From: Saccharicrinis sp.
Lineage (GTDB): Bacteria > Bacteroidota > Bacteroidia > Bacteroidales > Marinilabiliaceae
Reading direction: 5' to 3'
Assembly: GCA_024635555.1 (NCBI GenBank)
Contig: JAGXIO010000017.1
Span: 29,797-93,796 of the forward strand
DNA length: 64,000 nt
The first letter of the stretch is position 1. Each line of letters opens with the position of its first letter. Position numbers and translations under genes: made by a program. Positions 48,693-58,791 of the stretch are shown here, one piece after another. Below the pieces are notes generated by a model. It did no database searches. It was not told the origin of the DNA and saw nothing but the letters and a program-made list of their open reading frames with translations.

Positions 48693-49559
48693 ATGAAAAA
48701 TACCATTTTGTATTTATTATCAATGCTCTTTATGAGCATTATAAGTTGCTCGTCCAAGCCGAGTGAGCCCATTGTGCGTATAAAAACCACACATGGAACC
48801 CTCAAGATAAAGTTGTACAACGAAACCCCGGCACATCGCGATAACTTTTTAAAGCTGGCGAAAGAGGGGTATTTCGATGGTACCTTGTTTCATCGGGTTA
48901 TCAAAGATTTTATGATTCAGGGTGGTGACCCCAATTCTAAAGATGCGCAACCCGGAGTGTCACTGGGCGATGGGGGACCGGACTATACCTTGCCTGCCGA
49001 GTTTAATTACCCTACACTTTTCCATAAAAAAGGAGCGCTTGCCGCAGCCCGCCAAGGCGATCAGCAAAATCCCGAAAAACGTTCCTCGGGCTCGCAGTTT
49101 TATATTGTGCACGGCGAGGTGTACGACGAAGCTAAGCTCGCCAAGGAAGAAAACAAAATACGTGAAGGAAAAAGACGGGATATTTTTAACCACTTGCTTA
49201 TGCAGTACAACGATTCGTTAAATATGCTTCAGCAATTGGGCAAGGAGGATGAAATGATGGCTTTGCAGAATTTTGTAATGAGCGAGGTAATGAGAATATA
49301 CGGCGAGGAACCTGAGTTTAGTATCCCGGAAAAAATAAAGGAGGTTTATAAAACAATTGGCGGAACTCCTCATTTGGATAGATCGTACACGGTTTTTGGT
49401 GAGGTGATTGAAGATAAAACCCTGTTTGAAAAAATTGGCTCGTGGTTTGGTAAGCACTATGGCTTGGAGGTTATAGACCTAATAGCCCAGGAAAAAACCG
49501 ATGGCCGTAACCGACCGCTGAACGATGTGGTAATGGAAGTAAAAGTGGTTAAAAAATAA
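48693..49559 (+). CDS. Cyclophilin-type peptidylprolyl isomerase lipoprotein 1
   Basis: Lipobox MSIISCSS; YFDGTLFHRVIKDFMIQGGDPNSKD, KRSSGSQFYIVHGEV, HLDRSYTVFGEV. Confidence 0.95.
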   Translation: MKNTILYLLSMLFMSIISCSSKPSEPIVRIKTTHGTLKIKLYNETPAHRDNFLKLAKEGYFDGTLFHRVIKDFMIQGGDPNSKDAQPGVSLGDGGPDYTLPAEFNYPTLFHKKGALAAARQGDQQNPEKRSSGSQFYIVHGEVYDEAKLAKEENKIREGKRRDIFNHLLMQYNDSLNMLQQLGKEDEMMALQNFVMSEVMRIYGEEPEFSIPEKIKEVYKTIGGTPHLDRSYTVFGEVIEDKTLFEKIGSWFGKHYGLEVIDLIAQEKTDGRNRPLNDVVMEVKVVKK

Positions 49560-49619
49560 TATTCATCAAATTGTTGTAAGTTGTATAATATGTGTTTTTG
49601 TAAATGAAAATTTAGTTAT

Positions 49620-50468
49620 ATGACAAAAGAAACGTCAATAAAGTTATTTCAGGACCATAACGTGCGTGTTGTATGGGATAGTAATCAAGAAAAATGGCTT
49701 TTTTCTATAGTTGATATAATTGCGATTTTAACAGGCAGTGAAAGACCAAGAAAATACTGGTCGGATTTAAAGAAGAAGTTAAAGTTGGAAGGAAGTGAAG
49801 TGTCCGAAAAAATCGGACAGTTGAAAATGAAGTCTCCTGATGGTAAAATGAGAGTGACGGATGTTGCTGACACGGAGCAGTTGTTACGATTAATACAGTC
49901 CATTCCGTCGCCCAAAGTAGAGCCATTTAAATTATGGTTAGCTAAAGTAGGTTATGAACGTATTGAAGAAACTGAGGATCCTGAAATAGCTTTTGATAGG
50001 GCAATGGAAACGTACCTAAAAAAAGGATATTCTACAAATTGGATAAATCAAAGACTAAAGAGTATTGAAGTCCGTAAGGAATTAACTGATGAATGGGAAC
50101 AAAGAGGAGTTAAAAAAGGTCTGGACTATGCCATCCTAACCGACGAGATAACACAAGCTTGGGCTGGACTAACAACTAAGGAATACAAAGACTTTAAAGA
50201 TCTTAAGAAAGAAAATCTCAGAGATAATATGACCAATTTAGAGTTGGTTTTAAATATGTTGGCAGAAGCTACAACTACTGAAATTTCAAAAGAAAAGAAA
50301 CCTGAAACATTTTTGGAGAATAAGAAAATAGCAAGACAAGGAGGTACAATAGCTGGAAATACAAGGAAGGAGATTGAAGAGAAGACGGGAAAAAGCGTAC
50401 TATCACCACTTAATGCAAAAGAACTTGGAGGGAAGATCGATAATAAAAATATGGGGATAGAAGAATGA
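49620..50468 (+). CDS. BRO family N-terminal domain / DinD-like protein
   Basis: VRVVWDSNQEKWLFSIVDIIAILTGSERPRKYWSDLKKKL; C-term AGNTRKEIEEKTGKSVLSPLNAKEL. Confidence 0.88.
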   Translation: MTKETSIKLFQDHNVRVVWDSNQEKWLFSIVDIIAILTGSERPRKYWSDLKKKLKLEGSEVSEKIGQLKMKSPDGKMRVTDVADTEQLLRLIQSIPSPKVEPFKLWLAKVGYERIEETEDPEIAFDRAMETYLKKGYSTNWINQRLKSIEVRKELTDEWEQRGVKKGLDYAILTDEITQAWAGLTTKEYKDFKDLKKENLRDNMTNLELVLNMLAEATTTEISKEKKPETFLENKKIARQGGTIAGNTRKEIEEKTGKSVLSPLNAKELGGKIDNKNMGIEE

Positions 50469-50526
50469 AAAGCCAAAATATGAATTATGAATAATATTAT
50501 ATGCAGGATTAAGTCCATTTAAAATT

Positions 50527-51327
50527 TTGCGAATGAAAAAGTTAGTTGTTTTAGCGATATTTGGTCTTTGGGTTTTAGTTGGTCATGCACAAAGTAAAAG
50601 CGTAATCATATCAACCACTTTGGGCGATATAAAAATTATGCTTTACGATGATACACCCAAGCATAGAGATGGCTTTTTAAAACTAGCTACGGAATGTCAC
50701 TACGATGGCACACTATTTTACAGGGTAGTAAAAAATTTTGTGATTCAAGGCGGATCGTCCGACTCAAAAAATGCTTCGCCAGGAAAGCATATTGGCTATG
50801 GCAGTTCAGAATTAACCATCGATTCAGAATTCCGCGAGAACAGGTTTCATAAAAAAGGTGCCATCTGCGCACCTCGACAACCCGAAGATATCAATCATTT
50901 TTTAATGTCGGACATAAGCCAGTTTTATATTGTTTTAGGCAGGATTTACACTGAATCAGAGCTGGACTTGTTGGAAAAAGCAACAAACACCCCCATCATG
51001 ATTGATCTGAAAAAGAAATTTTATCTGCCACAAAAAGCCAGGCTGGATAAACTAAAAACGGAAGATCCTCATGGCTTCAACCAATTACTGCGCGAAATAA
51101 AGGATAAAATAGCTTTTGAATATACTCTTTCGGACCGATTGGAGTTTACTCCGGAACAAAGGAAAGTTTATACAACAATAGGCGGTTTACCTGAGTTGGA
51201 TGCCGACTATACGGTATTTGGAGAGGTGGTCAGCGGCTTTAGCGTTGTGGAGAAAATTGCCGCTCTCGAAACCGACAAAAACAACCGCCCCTATACCGAT
51301 GTGAAGCTGGTGGTGAGGGTGTTGTAG
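50527..51327 (+). CDS. Cyclophilin-type peptidylprolyl isomerase 2
   Basis: YDGTLFYRVVKNFVIQGGSSDSKN, DISQFYIVLGRI, DADYTVFGEV. Confidence 0.93.
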   Translation: MRMKKLVVLAIFGLWVLVGHAQSKSVIISTTLGDIKIMLYDDTPKHRDGFLKLATECHYDGTLFYRVVKNFVIQGGSSDSKNASPGKHIGYGSSELTIDSEFRENRFHKKGAICAPRQPEDINHFLMSDISQFYIVLGRIYTESELDLLEKATNTPIMIDLKKKFYLPQKARLDKLKTEDPHGFNQLLREIKDKIAFEYTLSDRLEFTPEQRKVYTTIGGLPELDADYTVFGEVVSGFSVVEKIAALETDKNNRPYTDVKLVVRVL

Positions 51328-51529
51328 ATTGGATGTTTGTGCGATTTTAGATAAAATAAAATAATAAGGTTGTCTATATCATGGAAATACAATAGCTACT
51401 AAGGTGAAAAAAATAAAATAAGGTCTTAATAGTAATAGTGAAAACCTTATTTTTAGCAGCAAACCTTAGTAGTTTTTAATAAACGAAGTTTAGTGACCTT
51501 ATTACCTTATTCGAATTAATTACATAAAC

Positions 51530-52828
51530 ATGAGCAAATTAGGAATTGTACTTTTACTAGTGGTTGCCCTAGCCGCATGTAAAACCGGGCAGCAAAAAAG
51601 CGATGGTTCAAAACAAGAGCATATCTTACCTAAGAGCTCGTATCAGCGTAATATTAAAGGCATTGTAAGTATCGAAACCCTCGATCATTATAACCGCTCT
51701 TTAAATAAAGGTTACGGCTTTTATATCTCCCCAAATCTGGTGGTTACCAATCTGGATTTAATAAAAGGCAGTTTCAAGGCCAAAGTAGCCATCATTGAGG
51801 CCGACGATTACTATGACGTAGCTGGTTATACAGCCTATAATATTGAGCAAAACTTGGTGATATTAAAAACATGGAAGAGGAATTTAAATTATCTCGATAT
51901 CGATAAAGTTGCGCAGAGCATCCCGGATTCTGTGGCAGGATTATATCGCAAACAAAAAACAATGTATGCCCCAAAGGCCGCAGTTGAAAAGCTGGAGCTG
52001 GATTCCACAGTGCAGTATCTTTTGAGTCGCTACATATTTGTCGGCTTGCCTGTTTTTAACGATTTGCATCATTTGGTTGGCATGGCGCAAACCATAGATA
52101 CCGATAGCGGCGATGTTTCGGTGCTTATCCCGGCATCGGACATTAAAGATCTCAGTCAAAATCAACTTGAGCAGCAGGCTGCAATTTACGATCTGCGCAC
52201 CAAAACCAACAAGGTGTATCCATCCTACAAAAATATTGAGGCATTCAGAATAACTACCACTATGGGCAGCATCACCATAAAACTCTACAACCAAACGCCC
52301 GTGTTTCGAGATAATTTTATAAAACTAGTGAGCGATCAGTTTTACGACAGCCTGCTGGTTCACAGAGTAATACGCAATTTTTTGATTCAAGCAGGTGCCG
52401 CCGATAGTAAATATGCGGGTAAAGATGATTTGGTAGGCTGGCAGGGCCCGGGATACGATTTAAAAACCAATATTGTTCCCGGATTATTCCATAAACGTGG
52501 TGCTGTGGCAGCCTCAAAAATGCCGGCAGAGCGTAACCCCAAAAACCGTTCCGACGGTTCGCAATTTTTTGTCGTTTCGGGAAGACCCTTCACGATAGAC
52601 GAACTGAAGGATTTGGAAAAAGAAAAAGGAATAAAATTTACTCAAGCGCAAATAAACACTTACACCACGGTTGGCGGAGCTCCACATCTTGACGACGATT
52701 ATACCGTTTTTGGCGAAGTTATCCAAGGGATGGATGTGGTTGATAAAATTGCTACCGTTAAAACTTATGGCGTGGATAGGCCAGTTGACGATATCAGGAT
52801 ACTAAAAATTGAGATCTTGAAAAAATAA
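51530..52828 (+). CDS. Degenerate trypsin-like domain fused to a cyclophilin domain (lipoprotein)
   Basis: Lipobox VALAACKT; GFYISPNLVVTNLDLIKG ... NLVILKTW ... GLPVFNDLHHLVGM; then YDSLLVHRVIRNFLIQAGAADSKY, NRSDGSQFFVVSGRPF. Confidence 0.88.
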   Translation: MSKLGIVLLLVVALAACKTGQQKSDGSKQEHILPKSSYQRNIKGIVSIETLDHYNRSLNKGYGFYISPNLVVTNLDLIKGSFKAKVAIIEADDYYDVAGYTAYNIEQNLVILKTWKRNLNYLDIDKVAQSIPDSVAGLYRKQKTMYAPKAAVEKLELDSTVQYLLSRYIFVGLPVFNDLHHLVGMAQTIDTDSGDVSVLIPASDIKDLSQNQLEQQAAIYDLRTKTNKVYPSYKNIEAFRITTTMGSITIKLYNQTPVFRDNFIKLVSDQFYDSLLVHRVIRNFLIQAGAADSKYAGKDDLVGWQGPGYDLKTNIVPGLFHKRGAVAASKMPAERNPKNRSDGSQFFVVSGRPFTIDELKDLEKEKGIKFTQAQINTYTTVGGAPHLDDDYTVFGEVIQGMDVVDKIATVKTYGVDRPVDDIRILKIEILKK

Positions 52829-52991
52829 AATTTTAAGGTAAATGTAAAACCTGCTCTAAGAATACATTTCGCTCCATAATTCCATATTTTAGTCCAAATA
52901 AAATAAATAAGACTAAGTAAACATGCTTAAATGACGAAAAAACAGTAAAATAAGAAAAAATTCAATCAGAGTGAGATTTAAAAAATAGGGT

Positions 52992-53789
52992 TTAAAACCT
53001 TTTGTGCCGTACCACAAAACCAAAAAACTTGAGGGCAATAAAAATATGATGGTACAAGGTTGAGGCCATTCCGTAATGTTTCACCATAATACGAAAACGT
53101 TCTTTTAGTCCGGCTACAATGTTTTGCTTGGTAAATCCGCCATCTAAAAATTTTGAAAGCACCAGCTGGGTGTTGCAAATATTTTCTGCCTTTTCTATGG
53201 CTTTTAGGCACCACTCAAAATCGGCAGAAAAAGTATATGTTTCGTTGTAGTGATCCACCAGGCTCTTTTTTACAATAAAAGATTGATGACTCACCAGCAT
53301 GCCTTTTTTAAAACTGGCAGGGGTAAGTGTCTCCGGAGTTTTTAAGCGTCTGTCGCCAATTTCATTTCCGGCATCGTCTATCATCACGGTTTCGCCGTAA
53401 TAAATATCGGCATCCGGCATGCAATCTATAGCTTTTTCCAAGGTGGTGGAGTCCGCAATCTGGTCGCCCGAATTCATAAACCACAAATAATCGCCCGTAG
53501 CCAAGTCAATCCCTTTATTCATGGCATCATAAATCCCGCGGTCGGCTTCGCTTATCCATTTATCAATTACACCATCGTAACGCTTAATAATACTGAGCGT
53601 TGCGTCCGTTGAATTTCCGTCAACAATAAGATACTCGATGTTTTTATACGATTGATTGGCTATGCTTTTAATGGTGGCCTCCAATGTGGACGCTCCGTTA
53701 TACACAACGGTGATGATGGATATTTTAGGATGATTTGTCATTTGATTGGCTAACAAGCGAGGTGTATAAATCGGTGTATTGTTGTGCAA
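52992..53789 (-). CDS. Glycosyltransferase family 2
   Basis: ISIITVVYNGASTLEATIKSIANQSYKNIEYLIVDGNSTDAT, AMNKGIDLATGDYLWFMNSGD. Confidence 0.96.
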   Translation of the reverse strand: MHNNTPIYTPRLLANQMTNHPKISIITVVYNGASTLEATIKSIANQSYKNIEYLIVDGNSTDATLSIIKRYDGVIDKWISEADRGIYDAMNKGIDLATGDYLWFMNSGDQIADSTTLEKAIDCMPDADIYYGETVMIDDAGNEIGDRRLKTPETLTPASFKKGMLVSHQSFIVKKSLVDHYNETYTFSADFEWCLKAIEKAENICNTQLVLSKFLDGGFTKQNIVAGLKERFRIMVKHYGMASTLYHHIFIALKFFGFVVRHKRF

Positions 53790-55008
53790 TTAACTGGTTC
53801 GAATAATTTTCGGCAACAAACTGTTGCGCAGATGAAAGCATTTTTACGGAGTTACTCATGTATAAAATATGATAGATGCCCTGTGCCAAGTCTTCACAAT
53901 CATTTGCTGTGCTTAGATACCCGGTTTCTTTGTGCCTAATCATTTGGGGCACTCCTCCAATATTAAACGCCACCACAGGAACGCCACAGGCCAGCGACTC
54001 CATTACGGTATTGGGTAGGTTATCTTCCAATGAGGGCAATACAAAGGCATCGGCACAATTATAAAGCCGAGCAATTTGATGGGTATCGCTCAAAAATTGA
54101 ATGCTATGCCACTTGTAAGGAAGGCTGTTCAGATGCTCCTGGTTACTCTTCCCAAAAATCACCAACTCTAAATCATCTTTCAATTCAGGATGGCTTTCAT
54201 TTAAAAGTTCCAAAGCCTGTATCAGTAGCTTCATTCCTTTGCGCGGATCGTTAATATTGGCGGCGCCAAACAACAGTAGTCTTTTGTCGGTGGGCAACCC
54301 GAATGCTGTTCTGCACTCTTTTTTATCAAGTGGTTTAAAAATGTCGGTGTTGATAGGGTTTGGGATAGATGTTATCTGCTGGCCTTGCAATAATCCGCTT
54401 TTTTGCGCCAGATTGGCCATCCATTGGCTGCAACCCACGGCATGTATGCGTGCTTTGGCCCAGATATTTTTTTTCTGCTGATAAATACGTGTCGATAAAT
54501 CGTGCTTGCCAGGAAAGCGCAGCATGGGACAATGGCCGCAACCTTGTGTAAACCTGTCACAGATGCCCGCATAGTGACAGCCTCCGGTAAAAGGCCACAT
54601 GTCGTGCATAGTCCACACAATGGGTTTGTTCAACTCAAAGAGCTTTTGTAATCCACCCAGCGATAAAAAACCATGATTAATCCAATGCAGATGAATAATA
54701 TCGGCCTCCAGTACCCAGGGATGCTTGCTGATATCCACACCCACTTTGGCAGGTGAAAACTGATACCGGACCGATTTATTTTTTTCGTGGGGCAAAAAAT
54801 ACAATCGTTCTAAGGCAAACCTAAACAGGGCTTTTCGTTTTTCGGCTTTGTTATGGGCAATACATTTAATGTCCTCTGTTTCGTCCGCACTACCTTCTAC
54901 CAACATTTTAACATCGGAGCCATGCTTTTTCAGGGCATCAAACAGCCTTTTTGCAGCTATGGCAGCTCCACCGTTTTTTAAGGATTTGTTGATAATAAGG
55001 ATTTTCAT
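53725..55008 (-). CDS. Glycosyltransferase family 4
   Basis: INKSLKNGGAAIAAKRLFDAL, TMHDMWPFTGGCHYAGICDRFTQGCGHCP, PSLEDNLPNTVMESLACGVPVVAFNIGG. Confidence 0.95.
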   Translation of the reverse strand: MKILIINKSLKNGGAAIAAKRLFDALKKHGSDVKMLVEGSADETEDIKCIAHNKAEKRKALFRFALERLYFLPHEKNKSVRYQFSPAKVGVDISKHPWVLEADIIHLHWINHGFLSLGGLQKLFELNKPIVWTMHDMWPFTGGCHYAGICDRFTQGCGHCPMLRFPGKHDLSTRIYQQKKNIWAKARIHAVGCSQWMANLAQKSGLLQGQQITSIPNPINTDIFKPLDKKECRTAFGLPTDKRLLLFGAANINDPRKGMKLLIQALELLNESHPELKDDLELVIFGKSNQEHLNSLPYKWHSIQFLSDTHQIARLYNCADAFVLPSLEDNLPNTVMESLACGVPVVAFNIGGVPQMIRHKETGYLSTANDCEDLAQGIYHILYMSNSVKMLSSAQQFVAENYSNQLIAQQYTDLYTSLVSQSNDKSS

Positions 55009-55100
55009 TTATTTTAGATAAGAGATTGATAGATAAGAGACAAAAGACAAAGAGATAAGAAAAATATACTCCATGGTTTAAGAGGTGCAGAAACTTAATT

Positions 55101-56675
55101 TTATCTTTTCGTACGTAACTTATTCTGATCTACGGTATAATGCAAGCCGCGACTCTCCTTGCGCATCATGGCCATCCGGATAACCAGGTAGCCCACATTT
55201 ATTTTGTTGCGCAATTGACATAACTCCTTAGTTACAATAGAATCGTCGAAAAGGGCTTCTGTTTCGCGATAAATCAGTTCCAATCTGTCGAGGGCTCTTT
55301 TAAGGCGAAGGTTAGAGCGAACTATGCCTACATAGTTACTCATGATTTGCTCCACCTCCTTGTTGGTTTGCGTAATAAGCACCATCTCCTCATTGTGCGT
55401 AGTACCTTCGTCGTTCCAACTGGGTATTTGTGTTTTATGCTTAATGGTATCTATCATTTGTACAGCATCCGTAGCGGCGGTATCGGCATACACAATGGCT
55501 TCTAACAGAGAGTTGCTGGCCAATCGGTTGGCACCGTGCAAGCCTGTTGAGGAACACTCACCGGCAGCATACATGTTGAGTATGGATGATCGACCTTTTA
55601 GATCGACCTTAATGCCCCCGCACAGATAATGGGCAGCAGGCACCACCGGAATCATTTCTTTGGTTATGTCTATCCCCAGCTCCATGCATTTATGGTAAAT
55701 GGTAGGAAAATGGGTTTTGGTTTCTTCGGCGTTTTTATGCGTAACATCCAAATAAACAAAATCTTCACCCCTGTTTTTCATTTCATTGTCGATGGCACGA
55801 GCCACAATATCGCGAGGAGCCAGACTTCCGCGCGGATCGTATTTCTCCATAAAAGGTTTTCCATCGGTACCTTTTAAAATAGCTCCGTAGCCCCGCATGG
55901 CCTCGGTAATCAAAAACGAAGGACGCTCTTTGGGATTAAACAACGAAGTGGGATGGAATTGTACAAACTCCATATTTTCGATAATCCCTTTGGCACGATA
56001 CACCATAGCTATGCCGTCGCCCGTGGCAATGGTGGGGTTGGTAGTGGTTTGATAAATATTGCCGATTCCCCCGGTGGCCATCATGGTAATTTTTGATAGG
56101 ATGGTATCTACCTTGCCGGTTTTTTCATTCAGCACGTACGCGCCAAAGCATTTCACATCTTTACGCCAACGGAAGGTAATCTCGCCTAAATGGTGTTGCG
56201 TAATGATATCTACAGCATAAAAATCTTCGGCAAACTCGATATTGCTATGTTGTTTGGCTTGTTCGAGCAATGCGCGCTGGATCTCCTTCCCGGTATTGTC
56301 GAGATGGTGCAGAATACGGTATTCGGAGTGCCCACCCTCTTTATGCAAATCATATTTCCCCTCTTCCGTTTTATCGAAACCTGTGCCCCACTCCACCAAC
56401 TGCCTAATCTGCTGTGGCGCATTTTCGATAACCATCTTAACCGCTGCTGGGTCCGACAATTGATCGCCTGCAATCATGGTATCCTCAATATGTTTCTTAA
56501 AATCGTCAGGCTCGTAAGTTACCGCTGCGATACCTCCTTGCGCATAGGCGGTATTGGTTTCGCCTAACTTGGTTTTGCTAATTACCAAAACCTTACCGTA
56601 GGATGCCACTTTAAGTGCAAAGCTTAACCCGGCTATTCCGGAACCTATAACCAGAAAGTCCACTTTCTTTCTCAT
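55101..56675 (-). CDS. nadB: L-aspartate oxidase
   Basis: FLVIGSGIAGLSFALKVA, NTAYAQGGIAAV, GATGGIGN-like MATGGIGNIYQ, AAGECSSTGLHGANRLASNSLLEA. Confidence 0.97.
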   Translation of the reverse strand: MRKKVDFLVIGSGIAGLSFALKVASYGKVLVISKTKLGETNTAYAQGGIAAVTYEPDDFKKHIEDTMIAGDQLSDPAAVKMVIENAPQQIRQLVEWGTGFDKTEEGKYDLHKEGGHSEYRILHHLDNTGKEIQRALLEQAKQHSNIEFAEDFYAVDIITQHHLGEITFRWRKDVKCFGAYVLNEKTGKVDTILSKITMMATGGIGNIYQTTTNPTIATGDGIAMVYRAKGIIENMEFVQFHPTSLFNPKERPSFLITEAMRGYGAILKGTDGKPFMEKYDPRGSLAPRDIVARAIDNEMKNRGEDFVYLDVTHKNAEETKTHFPTIYHKCMELGIDITKEMIPVVPAAHYLCGGIKVDLKGRSSILNMYAAGECSSTGLHGANRLASNSLLEAIVYADTAATDAVQMIDTIKHKTQIPSWNDEGTTHNEEMVLITQTNKEVEQIMSNYVGIVRSNLRLKRALDRLELIYRETEALFDDSIVTKELCQLRNKINVGYLVIRMAMMRKESRGLHYTVDQNKLRTKR

Positions 56676-57020
56676 AACAAAAAATGTATTTTTGTGCGTT
56701 GTTTTAACGCTTTACAACAGCAAATATAGCTATTTAGCTATTCCGATTCCGGAATAATTCGGAAAAAACGAAATTTGGACTATTTTTGCATCCGCAAATG
56801 GTAATCGCAATTTGTTTTTTCAAGAAAACTGGGCAATTGATTATTAGCAACCCTCTAACTCCCTAAAGGGAGAACCGCTACCCAGATAGTTTTGCACTTC
56901 CCCTTTAGGGGATTGAGGGGTGTTTAGATAGTTTTTTCAATATATTAAACAACTTAGATTGAATGCCGGCTCCTTAAATGTGTACCAGCCTTTAATCTTA
57001 TCATCACTTATACAATTATT

Positions 57021-58574
57021 ATGGCTCAGGAAGATGTTTTTAAAAAATTGGTAGCCCACTGCAAAGAGTATGGCTTCGTGTTTCAAAGTAGCGAGATTTA
57101 CGATGGACTGAGCGCAGTTTACGACTATGGCCAATTGGGTGTTGAATTAAAAAACAACATTAAGAAGTATTGGTACGATTCAATGGTAAAGCTTAACGAC
57201 AACGTGGTGGGACTCGATTCTGCTATCTTTATGCACCCTACTACTTGGAAAGCTTCGGGCCATGTGGATGCCTTTAATGATCCGTTGATTGATAATAAGG
57301 ACAGTAAAAAGCGTTACCGTGCTGATGTGTTGATCGAAGATCTGATACAGAAATTCGAGGCCAAAATAGAAAAAGAGGTGGAGAAGGCTAAAAATCGCTT
57401 TGGTGAGTCCTTCGACGAGGAGCAGTTTAAAAGTACAAACCCACGTGTGCTGGCTAACCAAGAAAAGATAAGCGAGATACATACCCGTTTTGCTGCGGCC
57501 TTAAACAACAGCGACCTGGTTGATTTAAAGCAAATCATTATCGATTATGAGGTGGTTTGCCCTATTTCGGGCACCAAAAACTGGACCGATGTACGTCAGT
57601 TTAACCTGATGTTTTCTACGGAGATGGGCTCTACAGCCGAGGGTGCCAGCAAAATTTATCTACGACCAGAAACAGCACAAGGTATATTCGTTAATTTCCT
57701 GAATGTACAAAAAACAGGACGCATGAAGATCCCTTTTGGCATTGCCCAAATAGGTAAAGCATTCCGTAATGAGATTGTAGCGCGTCAATTTATTTTCCGC
57801 ATGCGCGAATTTGAGCAAATGGAACTACAATTTTTCGTTCGCCCCGGCGACGAGATGCAGTGGTTTGAGTATTGGAAGGACTTCCGCATGAAATGGCATA
57901 AATCGTTGGGAATGGGAGATGAGAACTATCGTTTTCACGACCACGATAAATTGGCTCACTATGCCAATGCAGCTACTGATATTGAGTACCGCATGCCCTT
58001 TGGTTTTAAAGAGGTGGAAGGTATACACTCGCGCACAGATTACGATCTAACGCAACATCAGGAGTATTCAGGTAAAAAAATGCAGTATTTCGATGCGGAA
58101 CTGAACAAAAACTATGTGCCTTACGTGGTGGAAACTTCCATTGGTGTGGATCGCATGTTCCTGAGCATTATGGCCGGAGCATATACCGAGGACGAAGTAG
58201 AGGACACCAAAGGAAATAAAGAAACCCGTGTGTCGTTGAAACTTCCTGCTGCTTTGGCACCTGTTAAAATGGCCGTATTACCCTTGCTAAAAAAAGCAGG
58301 TCTGCCCGAAAAAGCACGGGAGATAGTTGACACCCTAAAGTTTGATTACAACCTACAATACGACGAAAAAGATTCCATAGGTAAACGCTACCGTCGCCAG
58401 GATGCTATAGGAACACCATTCTGCATCACCGTTGACCACCAAACATTGGAAGACAACACGGTAACCATCCGCTACCGCGACACCATGGAGCAGGAACGGG
58501 TACAGATTGCTGATCTGGAAGCTATTTTAGAAGAAAAAGTAAGCATGAAGAATTTGTTTAAGATGTTGGTTTAG
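57021..58574 (+). CDS. glyS: Glycyl-tRNA synthetase (alpha2 type)
   Basis: KKLVAHCKEYGFVFQSSEIYDGLSAVYDYGQLGVELKNNIK, LRPETAQGIFVNF, FRNEI, ETSIGVDRMFL. Confidence 0.98.
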   Translation: MAQEDVFKKLVAHCKEYGFVFQSSEIYDGLSAVYDYGQLGVELKNNIKKYWYDSMVKLNDNVVGLDSAIFMHPTTWKASGHVDAFNDPLIDNKDSKKRYRADVLIEDLIQKFEAKIEKEVEKAKNRFGESFDEEQFKSTNPRVLANQEKISEIHTRFAAALNNSDLVDLKQIIIDYEVVCPISGTKNWTDVRQFNLMFSTEMGSTAEGASKIYLRPETAQGIFVNFLNVQKTGRMKIPFGIAQIGKAFRNEIVARQFIFRMREFEQMELQFFVRPGDEMQWFEYWKDFRMKWHKSLGMGDENYRFHDHDKLAHYANAATDIEYRMPFGFKEVEGIHSRTDYDLTQHQEYSGKKMQYFDAELNKNYVPYVVETSIGVDRMFLSIMAGAYTEDEVEDTKGNKETRVSLKLPAALAPVKMAVLPLLKKAGLPEKAREIVDTLKFDYNLQYDEKDSIGKRYRRQDAIGTPFCITVDHQTLEDNTVTIRYRDTMEQERVQIADLEAILEEKVSMKNLFKMLV

Positions 58575-58654
58575 GATGAGTAGCGTTCTAAACGATTTGA
58601 TAATTTATTTAGGACAATATTGTTTTAGGATAAAGAATTAGCATTGAGCTTAAG

Positions 58655-58688
58655 AAAAAAAGGCAGCCCATGGGTTGCCTTTTTTTTG
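58655..58688 (+). terminator. Hairpin terminator after glyS
   Basis: aaggcagccca / tgggttgcctttttttt. Confidence 0.85.
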
Positions 58689-58791
58689 GTGAAAATGGTT
58701 TGGGGAATAAGGAGGCTATAGGTGGCTAATTCAACACATCTTCAAACTAAGCCCTCAGCCATCAGGCAGGTAGAGGTAGATATTTAGGTAA

